Assembly: GCF_900102215.1 (NCBI RefSeq)
Contig: NZ_FNBG01000017.1
Span: forward strand, 48,329-112,328
DNA: 64,000 nucleotides
Direction: 5' to 3'
From: Fontibacillus panacisegetis
Lineage (GTDB): Bacteria; Bacillota; Bacilli; Paenibacillales; Paenibacillaceae
A program made the position numbers and the translations under genes. The first letter of the stretch is position 1; each line of letters begins with the position of its first letter. Below, piece by piece: positions 53,705-62,717 of this stretch. The notes under the pieces were generated by a model. That model worked only from the letters and a program-made list of their open reading frames with translations, searched no databases and was not told the origin of the DNA.

Positions 53705-54622
53705 TTACTCATTTATTTCCTTTAAATTCTTAATCACTGCATAACCCTCGTATGTAACTTCATCTCGAATTTCATCAAACTCGAAAGAATATTTTCTTCT
53801 AAATTTTCCCTGCTTATTTGCCTTATTTGTGTAACTTATGGTTAATTGCCCAACATTAATATAGTCCACTTCTCCATAATCTAATATTGTCATTTTAACA
53901 GAGAATTCAGACCCATTATTTAATAGACCTGTCATTATAGATTTTTGTTTATTTAATACTGTTTCGTTAGCTGATATTCTCTTAATTTCAGTTATATCTA
54001 AAGTATTCAGGCATTCTTCTAGAGCTTTTGGGTAAGATTCAAGAAGTTCATCTACATAGAAGCCATCAGCTTTGACTGCTCCCATCCGTTGTTCAATATC
54101 TTGCTCAAAATTAGCCCATTCCTTAATGTCACTCAGAAAATAAGACTCTCCAACTTTCTCGACTGAATATATCCAATGATATTCCCTAAGTATTCCTTCC
54201 TTGTCTGGGTAATTAATTTTAATGTTTTCAGCAACTTCAACATCGAACTTATTAATATCAATGTAATAAGTCCTATAGATTTCCGAATTTTGGAACTCCT
54301 CTGTAATCTTTCTGGTGAATAAGTTATTTACAAGCTTCTTTTGTGCTACAAACAGATTACTATCTGGCAAAAGATTAGGTTCAACAAATGAAAATGTACC
54401 TTTATTTATTGCTTCAATAAGATTTTTTTCATAATATTTAATTAATTTGCTTATTTCATCCATCGTATTATCAAGCTGTCTTTCAGTAAAAATTATTTCG
54501 GTTTCTACTGGAATATCTGTGTTGGTAATTTGATCAGTGTTGTTTATTTTATAGCTAACGCTCTCACTATTACATGCGGTTAGTATGAGAAAGGCTAAAT
54601 TTAATACTAAAATCTTCTTCAC
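53705..54622 (-). CDS. Hypothetical lipoprotein
   Basis: The 305-residue protein has a lipobox ILTAC (Cys 17) in MKKILVLNLAFLILTACNSE and is otherwise soluble. Segments such as DIKEWANFEQDIEQRM and a C-terminal KFRRKYSFEFDEI do not match a known family. GTG 54622 start with GGAGG upstream. It probably sits on the outer face of the membrane. Confidence 0.7.
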   Translation of the reverse strand: MKKILVLNLAFLILTACNSESVSYKINNTDQITNTDIPVETEIIFTERQLDNTMDEISKLIKYYEKNLIEAINKGTFSFVEPNLLPDSNLFVAQKKLVNNLFTRKITEEFQNSEIYRTYYIDINKFDVEVAENIKINYPDKEGILREYHWIYSVEKVGESYFLSDIKEWANFEQDIEQRMGAVKADGFYVDELLESYPKALEECLNTLDITEIKRISANETVLNKQKSIMTGLLNNGSEFSVKMTILDYGEVDYINVGQLTISYTNKANKQGKFRRKYSFEFDEIRDEVTYEGYAVIKNLKEINE

Positions 54623-54814
54623 TCAAGTTCCTCCGATTTATCTGCCATTTCTGATAACGTCTAACATATTCCGCGATGGTTTATTAAAATAACCACTCCC
54701 TCTGAATTACTAGAAATGCATTCTATTTCATTACCTTGATTGCAGATAATGTTCGTTCTAACGGCTTAAGTCAGCATAGCTAATTTGTAGTCTGATTTTT
54801 ATTGTGACTTCCTA

Positions 54815-54964
54815 TCATTTATTTGATTTTCTTAAATCGTTGATTAACATATCCAGTCTTTCTATAATGCGTTCGTCATTTTCTATCTGTTTCTTAGAAG
54901 ATATCTCGACCCTCATTAAAGTAACTAATATTCCAATCATTAATATTATCAATATGATAATCAT
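54815..54964 (-). CDS. Small single-pass membrane protein (49 residues)
   Basis: Read on the minus strand from ATG 54964, behind a strong GGGAGG site: MIIILIILMIGILVTLMRVE, then EISSKKQIENDERIIERLDM and LINDLRKSNK with a TGA. It has one N-terminal helix and a charged C-terminal helix with heptad character. It is too short for usual gene calling. Function unknown; similar small proteins are common in Bacilli. Confidence 0.6.
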   Translation of the reverse strand: MIIILIILMIGILVTLMRVEISSKKQIENDERIIERLDMLINDLRKSNK

Positions 54965-55112
54965 GATTCCTCCCTTGTTAAGATTTAATAATTACAGGGA
55001 TATCGCATAATATTCTTGCATTCACGAACCCACACCACCTTAAGTCTCTATGAGCCTGCCATAACATGAATGCGGTGTTATACTGTGCCGAGCCTTGTTT
55101 GATTAATTTTCA

Positions 55113-55817
55113 CTATGTATTTTGCACTACCCACGTCACTACATCACTTTCAAGCAAGACTCTACGTCCATCTCTTGTAATCTCTACCTCAAAAGGTTTT
55201 ACCGTGTGTTTCAATGTCTTCCAATTCTTATACATCTTCTCGAATTTTTCAGATAAATATGTAGTCTCAAACATCAACTCGTACATTGGCTCGATTATTT
55301 CACCTGTATCAATTATTTTCTCTCTAACACCTGTGCTGATAATTATGCAATTTACTCCCTGTGTTTTCGTACCACGGATCATATTTTCTATTACATAATC
55401 AAATCTCTCCTCCGATTCCAAATGCTCAAGTGAAGATACTGAAAAAATCAAATGAAAATACTCATCAGGAATCACGTAATTCGAAATATCTGATAACACC
55501 GGGCTGATCTTAGCACTCACTCCGTATTTCTCACTATATTCCTCTAAATTTGTTATAGCTGATTCCAATAAATCAACGCAGACTACTTTCCCTTCTTTGT
55601 GTTTTAAAATCTCTGCTACTGGAATACTATTTCTCCCAACACCACAGCCTAAATCCAGCACATTCACTATATCCAAACTTTCGAAATTAGCCATTAATTC
55701 CATTACTGTCTTCACAGGTTTATGTAACCATGAACCTGGTTTGAAAAGCTCAAGATTTTCATAACAATCATCATGATACTCTTTTTCTTTTTTTCTGATT
55801 ACCTGAAGACGATTCAT
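55113..55817 (-). CDS. Class I SAM-dependent methyltransferase
   Basis: The 234-residue protein has motif I VLDLGCGVGRNSIPV, the acidic end of beta 2 in VVCVDLLESAITN, motif post-I LIFSVSSLEHLESEE and NMIRGTKTQGVNCIII after it. It matches small-molecule methyltransferases of the UbiE/TehB type. ATG 55817. Neighbours are unrelated, so the substrate is unknown. Confidence 0.85.
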   Translation of the reverse strand: MNRLQVIRKKEKEYHDDCYENLELFKPGSWLHKPVKTVMELMANFESLDIVNVLDLGCGVGRNSIPVAEILKHKEGKVVCVDLLESAITNLEEYSEKYGVSAKISPVLSDISNYVIPDEYFHLIFSVSSLEHLESEERFDYVIENMIRGTKTQGVNCIIISTGVREKIIDTGEIIEPMYELMFETTYLSEKFEKMYKNWKTLKHTVKPFEVEITRDGRRVLLESDVVTWVVQNT

Positions 55818-55942
55818 TTCATCAACTCTCTTTCAAATTCTGCTCAAATTTCGTATTATCGTTCCCAATTTTCACGAGTCCGAGAGGCTTAGAAACGATG
55901 TTATCCGATGCCGATTTGAATTAACTTTCACTCTGTTTTTTG

Positions 55943-56353
55943 TTAATTTGTATATCTCATTCCTGGAGCTTCATCTGCCTTTTTTTCAAATCCATGTTTT
56001 ATATAAAAATCTTCTTTTCCCCATGCTGAAAATAACTGTATCAACAAAATATCATATTTTTTACATTCTTCTATTAGCCTTGTAATAATTAAAGATCCTA
56101 TTCCTTTTCTTTGAAATTCTGGTTTTATAATCACATCACATATCAATGCTTGCAACTCACCATCTGACAATATTCGCCCGTAACCAATAATCTCATCTGC
56201 TTCATTGTATACACTTACGCTAAACCAATTTTCTTTTAAACATTTTTCAAGTCTTGCTTTGCCCTTTTCTAGGATTCCATCCCACCCTGTACTAGCTATC
56301 AATGTCATATATTCATCTACCGATGGATTGCTTTCAATTAGCTTTAGCTTCAT
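55943..56353 (-). CDS. GNAT acetyltransferase
   Basis: The 136-residue protein has VSVYNEADEIIGYGRILSDG, ICDVIIKPEFQRKGIGSLII (acetyl-CoA loop) and LFSAWGKEDFYIKHGFEKKA, the compact form of GNAT proteins. It is probably active. An R2 repeat separates it from the metallophosphoesterase gene. Confidence 0.88.
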   Translation of the reverse strand: MKLKLIESNPSVDEYMTLIASTGWDGILEKGKARLEKCLKENWFSVSVYNEADEIIGYGRILSDGELQALICDVIIKPEFQRKGIGSLIITRLIEECKKYDILLIQLFSAWGKEDFYIKHGFEKKADEAPGMRYTN

Positions 56354-56416
56354 TTAGCACCTTCTCTTTCATTAATTGCTTCCAGTTTTGGATAATGTTT
56401 TATGTATTCTTGAAAC

Positions 56417-56520
56417 GACCCAACCTTAGATAGCTTTTAACTTAAGCGGGGTCATTTGTTGTCTAAGCTTCTTCCATGATTATACATCTTGTCAACCAAC
56501 GGGCGGTAGCCCTGAAGCGT
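56417..56520. repeat. R2 dispersed repeat, copy 3
   Basis: GACCCAACCTTAGATAGCT...CTTAAGCGGGGTC, then CTAAGCTTCTTCCATGATTA and GGGCGGTAGCCCTGAAGCG. About 104 bases, matching copy 4 at 57148 along its whole length. Confidence 0.7.
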
Positions 56521-56524
56521 TACC

Positions 56525-57112
56525 CTAAATTTCTATGATGTAGTATCCATATGCGTTTATTACATTTGTGTTTTTATACTGATTAATTCTTTCGTTTCTT
56601 CCATAGTTCAAATGTTGGTGGCCGTGCAATAAAAATTTCGGATTATATTTATTCATAAGTTCTATAAAACATTCAAATCCTCTATGACATACGTCTTCAC
56701 CGTCACCAATCTTGTAAGCTGGGGCATGCGTAACCAAAATATCTATGCCTTTACTTAGCCAAAGTTTAGGCTTCATTTTAGCTATTCTCCAACGCATCTG
56801 TCTTTCTGTATATTGATATTCCCCACGGTTATATCGATGGCTACCGCCAAGGCCCATTATTCGAAATCCTTGATAAGTTATTATCTTGTCTTCTATACAC
56901 TCACACCCTTCAGGTGGAATCGATTTGTATTCAGTATCATGATTGCCATGCACATAAAATAATGGAGCATTAATCATAGTTACTAGAAAAGATAAATACT
57001 CTGCCTTAAGATCACCACAAGATATAACTAAGTCAATATCTTTAAATTTCTCAGGTTCAAAATGATCCCAAATATATTTTGACTCTTCATCGGAGACAAC
57101 TAATATTCTCAT
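56525..57112 (-). CDS. Calcineurin-like metallophosphoesterase
   Basis: The 195-residue protein starts at ATG 57112 (MRILVVSDEESKYIWDHF) behind GGAGGAG. Metal-ligand motifs: SDEESKY at the start (His replaced), VISCGDLK, VHGNHD and HGHQH, plus LVTHAP. It is a small cytoplasmic phosphoesterase of the YfcE/MPP group. It lies between R2 repeats 3 and 4. Confidence 0.85.
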   Translation of the reverse strand: MRILVVSDEESKYIWDHFEPEKFKDIDLVISCGDLKAEYLSFLVTMINAPLFYVHGNHDTEYKSIPPEGCECIEDKIITYQGFRIMGLGGSHRYNRGEYQYTERQMRWRIAKMKPKLWLSKGIDILVTHAPAYKIGDGEDVCHRGFECFIELMNKYNPKFLLHGHQHLNYGRNERINQYKNTNVINAYGYYIIEI

Positions 57113-57147
57113 TTGAACTCCTCCAGTTTTGATCTTATTAACGAAAT

Positions 57148-57250
57148 GACCCAACCTTAGATAGCTCTTATCTTAGGCTGGGTCGTATTTCCTCTAAGCT
57201 TCCTCCATGATTATACATCTGAGAACCGAAGGGCGGTAGCCCTGAAGCGG
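57148..57250. repeat. R2 dispersed repeat, copy 4
   Basis: GACCCAACCTTAGATAGCTC...ATCTTAGGCTGGGTC, then CTAAGCTTCCTCCATGATTA and GGGCGGTAGCCCTGAAGCG. It lies in the divergent promoter region upstream of the phosphoesterase gene. Confidence 0.7.
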
Positions 57251-57593
57251 GAACATATTCATAATCAACATTATCGACTGCAAATAGAATTCCCCCATTA
57301 GACAGATTCGGCTAGTTTATGATCTCATTTAACTATTCCTTAATAAGTATAATAGACGCATAACACTTCTACTCTTTTCCCGACTGTATGAATCTCTCCA
57401 GGATAATATGATACCCGTGAACTATCAGAAGCCTTCTCAAATTCACCAAAAAATGAACCTTCGCATTAGTCCAAACAGATCATTCGGTACAATCTATTAT
57501 TATGATAATCTAGTTTTTGATAGTTTATTTCGGTTAAATGGGTAATTTTTGCTTAAAGTGGAGGAAATATATATAGAATGGAGTAGAAACCAA
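57251..57593 (+). other. Intergenic region upstream of the GH18-like gene
   Basis: No gene recognised. A short ATG GAG TAG frame behind GGAGGAAATA at 57578 lies just before the start of the next gene and may affect its translation. No promoter was confirmed. Confidence 0.4.
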
Positions 57594-58514
57594 GTGAAAA
57601 CCAAGGCACGCATATTATTTTTAACAGTTTGTTTATCGATAATGATCGTAATCCCTTCCCCAGCTCATGCGGCTAATGAAACCACCAAAGCATTATGGGT
57701 TTGGGATTTTTATGAAGCGGCATCCGATTCCAACCAGATTACACAGTTACTTAAGTTTTCAACTGATCAAGATATCAACTTATTGTTCATTGGGACAAGG
57801 AAGACATTATCGGATCAACCCGCAACGTATGAGGAACTAATCACAAGAGCGCATGAAAAAGGGATTCGTGTATTTGCGCTTGTTGGAAGAGCGAACTGGG
57901 CACTGGAACGTTATCATCGCGACGCTTTAGAAGAACTTCGTCAAGTGCTTTCCTTTAATGAGTCCTATCCGTCCAGCAAATTTGACGGAATACAATATGA
58001 TATTGAACCGCATACCTTGCCTGAATTTAAAACCAAAAGAGGCTCCGTTAGCTATCAATATATACAGGTTCTGAAGAAAATCGCAAATAAAATTGCCTCC
58101 AGTGATGATCATCTTGAATTTAATGCAGCGATTCCGTTCTGGTTTGCAACAGGTGAGAACGCGTTCATTGTAAATACTGGCGGGATGAAAAAACCGCTAA
58201 GTTATTTTGTACTAGACATTGTGGACACCGCAACCATTATGGCGTATCGTGACACGGCCGAGAAACAAATCCGCTCATCATTAGCAGAAATCAACTATGC
58301 GGCGAAAAAAGGCAAGAAAATTTACATTGGCGCAGAAACTAGTCCTCCCAACGGCAACAGCATCCCAAGTGAGATTACGTACTATAACAAAGGCTTGAAT
58401 TATATGAATAAGCAATTGAAGACGGTTGAAAATTATTTTTCGAACCATGACGGGTTTAGCGGTATTGCAATCCACAGCTATCCTACACTTAAAAAAATGG
58501 TGCAAAACAAGTAA
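57594..58514 (+). CDS. Secreted GH18-like TIM-barrel protein
   Basis: I start at GTG 57594 (MKTKARILFLTVCLSIMIVI), giving a signal peptide ending in AHA; the frame also extends to TTG 57549. The mature protein (about 280 residues) has a TIM-barrel pattern and the segment FDGIQYDIEPH, comparable to the GH18 catalytic motif DGxDxDxE with the middle Asp replaced by Gln and the catalytic Glu kept. It may act on cell-wall or chitin-like glycans or only bind them. No cell-wall anchor is seen. Confidence 0.7.
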   Translation: MKTKARILFLTVCLSIMIVIPSPAHAANETTKALWVWDFYEAASDSNQITQLLKFSTDQDINLLFIGTRKTLSDQPATYEELITRAHEKGIRVFALVGRANWALERYHRDALEELRQVLSFNESYPSSKFDGIQYDIEPHTLPEFKTKRGSVSYQYIQVLKKIANKIASSDDHLEFNAAIPFWFATGENAFIVNTGGMKKPLSYFVLDIVDTATIMAYRDTAEKQIRSSLAEINYAAKKGKKIYIGAETSPPNGNSIPSEITYYNKGLNYMNKQLKTVENYFSNHDGFSGIAIHSYPTLKKMVQNK

Positions 58515-58584
58515 CAAAACAGCCTTTCTACGATCTTACGAAGGGACTCGGCACAGTCATAACTTCATCTTGGTTTGCTAAAGA

Positions 58585-58635
58585 CCCCAATTAACCCCAG
58601 CCTCAGCTCTTAGCTTAGGTTGGGGTTAATTGGGG
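58585..58635. terminator. Very long perfect inverted repeat between convergent genes
   Basis: CCCCAATTAACCCCA and TGGGGTTAATTGGGG pair over 15 bp, with further pairing inside (CCT/AGG, AGCT/AGCT) to a 3-base loop. Its centre resembles R2 repeats (CAGCTCTTAGCTTAGG). It lies between the convergent GH18-like and fruA genes, so it probably terminates both transcripts. Confidence 0.7.
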
Positions 58636-58708
58636 CTTGTGAATCACCGGCTCTTCAAGAGATGAAAAGCCTGGTAAGTAAATACATTGTTATGCGTTAT
58701 TTACTCCA

Positions 58709-60655
58709 TTACTTAACGCTCTTTGGTCCAATACTTTCCAGTGGCTTCTTCCACAACCCAAGAATCAGTCCTGAAATGATTGATCCAATCAGAACAGCCA
58801 GTATAAACAGTACTGCATGACTCGAAAGAGCAGCTACGAAGATTCCTCCATGCGGTGCCGGAACGTTAATATTCCACAGCTGAGTGAGACCTCCCGCAAC
58901 GGCCGAGCCCAGAATACATGAAGTCAGAACTCGAAGCGGATCAGCAGCGGCGAACGGAATTGCCCCCTCGGTAATGAACGACAAACCTAATACGTAATTT
59001 GTTAACCCTGATTTACGTTCGGATTCTGTGAATTTATTCTTGAAAAACGTAGAAGCAAGCGCGATGGCAATTGGGGGAACCATGCCGCCAGCCATTACAG
59101 CCGCCATCATGAAGCCGTTCGTGTTCCCACTGGTAGTAAATACCCCTATTGCGAACGTGTACGCCGCTTTGTTGAATGGGCCACCCATGTCAATGGACAT
59201 CATCCCGGCGAGAATCATACCCAAAATAACCGCATTAGTGGTTCCTAGATTATTTAGCCCATCCATCAGCCCGATATTAATCCAGCTAAATACAGGATCA
59301 ATCAGGTAATACATAATTCCTCCAGTAATCAGCAGACCGAATACTGGATAAAGCAAAATCGGCTTCAAGCCATCTAGCGTTTTAGGAAGACCAGCAAATA
59401 CTTTACGTAGACCGACAACGACATAACCAGCCAAAAAACCTGCGGCAAGGGCACCAAGGAATCCGGCATTGGAATTTAAGGCCAAGTAGCCACCAACCAT
59501 TCCCGGCATTAAGGCCGGACGGTCACCAATACTAATTGCGATAAATCCGGCAAGAACCGGAATCAGAAAATGGAAGGCACCATCCCCACCACCAATCATT
59601 TGCAGCAGCTGGAATAACGGGTGATCTTCGCCTCCAATCTGTTCGATCAGAAAGGAAATGGCCAATAGTATACCGCCACCCACCACAAACGGCAACATAT
59701 GAGATATTCCGTTCATCAAATCCTTATATATTTTACCGCCTATACTAACAGATTTCTCGGTTGGCTGTTCATCACCTCTGTGTCCTTCACTGCGGTAGAT
59801 CGGAGCCTCGCCATTTATCGCTTTTAGAATTAATTCTTCTGGCTTACGGATACCATCGCTCACCGGTCTGATCAGCACTGGCTTTCCTTCGAAACGGGCC
59901 ATCTCCACGTTTTTGTCAGCTGCGACTATGACACCGTTTGCACGTCGGATCTCATCAGCAGTCAGTACGTTTTGAGCCCCTTCCGATCCGTTTGTTTCCA
60001 CTCGAATGTTGATTCGCATTTCAAGCGCTTTTTTCTTTAGCGCGTCCTCAGCCATAAAAGTATGGGCAATTCCCGTAGGACAGGCAGTAACTGCTACAAC
60101 GAAGGCTTGTGAATCCGGATCGCCTACAATTACACGTTCCGAGTCGGACGTAGTGCTAACATTTTCATTATCCTTTTCTTTCTTCCCTTTGTTTATACTT
60201 TCCTCTTGCTTGGCATCAAACAATTCTGATACTTCATCCGGTGTACCGGTAGCCATCAACTGCTCAATAAATTCACTATCGACCAGCAGTCTGGACAATG
60301 CGGCCAATGTGCGAAGATGCATAGTACCCGCCCCTTCAGGAGCAGCTATCATAAAGAAAATCCGAGCAGGTTCACCGTCCAGCGACTCAAAATCCACACC
60401 TTGCGCACTCTTTGCAAATACCACAGTCGGTTCATTAACTGCCTTGGTTTTGGCATGCGGCATGGCGATACCACCACCAATCCCGGTGCTCGACTCTGCC
60501 TCGCGCTTTAATATCATTTCTTTAAAAAGCACAGGGTCATTAATACGACCGTGCGCCACAAGACTTTCGATCAATTCATCAATTGCTGCTTCCTTCTTTG
60601 AAGCCTTTAAATCCATGATCATGGTATCCTTTATCATGAGATCCGTAATTTTCAT
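58709..60655 (-). CDS. fruA: PTS fructose transporter, EIIA-EIIB-EIIC
   Basis: The 648-residue protein starts at ATG 60655 behind GGGGAG. Domain order is EIIA (phospho-His H67 in AMPHAKT), EIIB (phospho-Cys C192 in VTACPTGIAHTFMA) and a membrane EIIC (about 310-640). It imports fructose while phosphorylating it to fructose 1-phosphate. It ends the fruR-fruK-fruA operon. Confidence 0.95.
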   Translation of the reverse strand: MKITDLMIKDTMIMDLKASKKEAAIDELIESLVAHGRINDPVLFKEMILKREAESSTGIGGGIAMPHAKTKAVNEPTVVFAKSAQGVDFESLDGEPARIFFMIAAPEGAGTMHLRTLAALSRLLVDSEFIEQLMATGTPDEVSELFDAKQEESINKGKKEKDNENVSTTSDSERVIVGDPDSQAFVVAVTACPTGIAHTFMAEDALKKKALEMRINIRVETNGSEGAQNVLTADEIRRANGVIVAADKNVEMARFEGKPVLIRPVSDGIRKPEELILKAINGEAPIYRSEGHRGDEQPTEKSVSIGGKIYKDLMNGISHMLPFVVGGGILLAISFLIEQIGGEDHPLFQLLQMIGGGDGAFHFLIPVLAGFIAISIGDRPALMPGMVGGYLALNSNAGFLGALAAGFLAGYVVVGLRKVFAGLPKTLDGLKPILLYPVFGLLITGGIMYYLIDPVFSWINIGLMDGLNNLGTTNAVILGMILAGMMSIDMGGPFNKAAYTFAIGVFTTSGNTNGFMMAAVMAGGMVPPIAIALASTFFKNKFTESERKSGLTNYVLGLSFITEGAIPFAAADPLRVLTSCILGSAVAGGLTQLWNINVPAPHGGIFVAALSSHAVLFILAVLIGSIISGLILGLWKKPLESIGPKSVK

Positions 60656-60691
60656 ATCGTACAACTCCCCTGAGTTAATATTCTGACTTAT

Positions 60692-61603
60692 TTATACTTG
60701 TGATATTCGAATCAACAGCTGCAGTTGCTCTATGTGCTCCTGATCTGCCAAATCGTCAGAGAACGCTGTAGCACTTCCTGAAGCAACCCCTGCACGGAAA
60801 GCCTCAAGCAAATCTCCGGTCAGCGATAGGGTGCCCACAAAACCGGCAATCATAGAATCGCCAGCACCTACCGAATTCTTCACAATACCCTCAGGCGCAT
60901 TTGCGTGGTAAACCTTGTTTCCCGTGATAAAAAGAGCTCCTTCACCGGCCATCGAGACCAGCACATGCTTCGCACCGGCTTCCAGCAGCTTTCGTCCGTA
61001 AACGATAATCTCTTCCCTTGAATTAATCGTTACGCCAAACAACTCAGCCAGCTCATGATGGTTCGGCTTTACAAGCAGTGGCTGATGGATCAGAGCCTTT
61101 TGTAACGCCATGCCAGTGGTATCTATAACAAATTCCGCCTTATTCTGCTTGCATACAGAAATTAACCTCTCATAAAAATCTTCGCCAAGCGATGGAGGTA
61201 CACTGCCGGACAAAATCACAATATCGTCTGCACTCAACTTCACCAGCTTTTGCAGCAAGGCTTCAGCTTCAGTCTCCCGAATGATTGGGCCAGAGCCATT
61301 GATCTCGGTCTCCTGTCCGGATTTTAGCTTAATGTTAATCCGTGTATCGTCAGCGACAAATACAAAATCGCTTAAAATCGATTCTTTACTTAACCAATCA
61401 TTTATATATCGACCAGTGAACCCACCAAGAAAACCAATCGCTTTATTCTGAACCCCAAGCTGATTTAACACTCGCGAAACATTAATTCCTTTTCCACCCG
61501 GAAGCTTTAAATCGCGTGTCATCCGGTTCAACTCACCTAGTTTTAAATCCTCAACCTCCACGATATAATCAATGGAAGGATTAAGTGTAACTGTATAGAT
61601 CAT
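60692..61603 (-). CDS. fruK: 1-phosphofructokinase
   Basis: The 303-residue PfkB-family kinase starts at ATG 61603 behind GAGGG. It has LGGKGINVSRVL-like PGGKGINVSRVL near residue 36 and the C-terminal catalytic NSVGAGDSMIAGF with the base Asp. It converts fructose 1-phosphate to fructose 1,6-bisphosphate. It lies between fruR and fruA; an in-frame GTG at 61621 would overlap the fruR stop, so coupling is likely. Confidence 0.95.
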   Translation of the reverse strand: MIYTVTLNPSIDYIVEVEDLKLGELNRMTRDLKLPGGKGINVSRVLNQLGVQNKAIGFLGGFTGRYINDWLSKESILSDFVFVADDTRINIKLKSGQETEINGSGPIIRETEAEALLQKLVKLSADDIVILSGSVPPSLGEDFYERLISVCKQNKAEFVIDTTGMALQKALIHQPLLVKPNHHELAELFGVTINSREEIIVYGRKLLEAGAKHVLVSMAGEGALFITGNKVYHANAPEGIVKNSVGAGDSMIAGFVGTLSLTGDLLEAFRAGVASGSATAFSDDLADQEHIEQLQLLIRISQV

Positions 61604-61617
61604 GATTATCCCTCGCT

Positions 61618-62379
61618 TCACACTAAAGTAACGTCAACGCCTGTCTCTCTTAGCTTCTGAATGAAGCTGTCCGGCGCACCTGAATCCATAAACAAATGAT
61701 CAATTTCGGTAATATCTGCCACCTTACAGTAAGACACCTGTTCTATTTTGCTACGATCTGCAAGTAATATGACTTGTTTTGCAATCGCGATCATTTTTCG
61801 TTTCGTTGCTGCCTCTAACATATTCGGAGTAGAAATACCTTGCTGTAAATCAAGGCCGTTCGTGGCAAGAAATGCTTTATCCACTCTCACCATATCGAGT
61901 GAATGCTCGGCCATAGGTCCGACAAAAGCCATCGTATCAGGACGCAGCATCCCGCCAGTTATTGAGACTTCAATATTGCGGCATTCCTTCAGCTCATTCA
62001 GAGCCATGATCGAGTTGGTAATAACCTTGATGTTTGAGAAACTTTTTAGTTCTTTGGCAATTTGCAGTGTAGTCGTTCCTCCATCCAGCAGGATCGCATC
62101 ACCCTCTTGAATCATCTGTACAGCTTTGCGTGCAATCCGCCGCTTCTCTTCCAGGAAACGATCTTCCTTATCATAATAAGGCGCTTCAAAGTTAACGCTT
62201 TGTAGTGACACTGCTCCACCATGCGTACGTTTCAGCAGCTTTGCTTCTTCTAGCTCCTTAAGATCCCTGCGAATGGTAGACTCCGATACACCGGTCTCCT
62301 GACTTAGCTCCTGTACCGATCCCCTTGTATACCTTTCCAGAAACTGCACGATCCTTCTTTTTCTTTCTTCCTCAAACAT
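61618..62379 (-). CDS. fruR: DeoR-family fructose operon repressor
   Basis: The 253-residue protein has an N-terminal HTH (VQELSQETGVSESTIRRDLK) and a DeoR-type sugar-phosphate-binding domain (GDAILLDGGTTTLQIAKELK; DKAFLATNGLDLQQGISTPN). It likely represses the operon until fructose 1-phosphate is present. ATG 62379 start. Confidence 0.92.
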   Translation of the reverse strand: MFEEERKRRIVQFLERYTRGSVQELSQETGVSESTIRRDLKELEEAKLLKRTHGGAVSLQSVNFEAPYYDKEDRFLEEKRRIARKAVQMIQEGDAILLDGGTTTLQIAKELKSFSNIKVITNSIMALNELKECRNIEVSITGGMLRPDTMAFVGPMAEHSLDMVRVDKAFLATNGLDLQQGISTPNMLEAATKRKMIAIAKQVILLADRSKIEQVSYCKVADITEIDHLFMDSGAPDSFIQKLRETGVDVTLV

Positions 62380-62436
62380 CGTATTTCACTCCTTCACTTC
62401 AAGCGCAGCCAATATCCTTCAAGCATCTATCTTTTT

Positions 62437-62476
62437 GTTATATATCATCACTAAATGATCACAAAACGATCAATGT
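62437..62476 (-). promoter_or_regulatory. Probable FruR operator and promoter
   Basis: On the minus strand TTGATC, then TTGTGATCATTTAGTGATGA and TATATAAC: repeated TGATC/TGAT words next to a -10-like TATATA, 60-95 bases upstream of fruR. Arrangement fits DeoR-type autoregulation. Confidence 0.5.
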
Positions 62477-62607
62477 CCATATTAAATTGATTGATATTGA
62501 CCATTTATGCTCATTTTTGATTATAACAGCGTTTTCATTATCTGTAAATGAGTTGAGTTTAGCATATATAGAAATAGCAAAAATTAGTCAGCTGATCATG
62601 CAAAAAA

Positions 62608-62649
62608 TCCATCCACTTCATATCGCATACGATAAGAAACGGATGGATC
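62608..62649 (-). terminator. Terminator after the cysK remnant
   Basis: Read on the minus strand ATCCATCC pairs with GGATGGAT, with TATCG/CGATA inside, followed by a run of T. It lies about 70 bases past the cysK stop codon. Confidence 0.8.
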
Positions 62650-62717
62650 TCTTTTATCTAATTCCATTGAACGAAGCTTGCTCTCTTCTATGGGATTAGT
62701 CATGCTGCTCTGTTGAT

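Noticed and set aside
54804..55010. 68-codon plus-strand frame
   Set aside because: It is the antisense of the small membrane protein at 54815-54964, which has the ribosome binding site.
40431..57112. Chromosomal integron
   Set aside because: No IntI-like recombinase and no consistent attC core sequences among the spacers; kept only as an analogy.
62325..62699. 124-codon plus-strand frame upstream of cysK
   Set aside because: Covers the fruR promoter region and the cysK terminator; no domain recognised.
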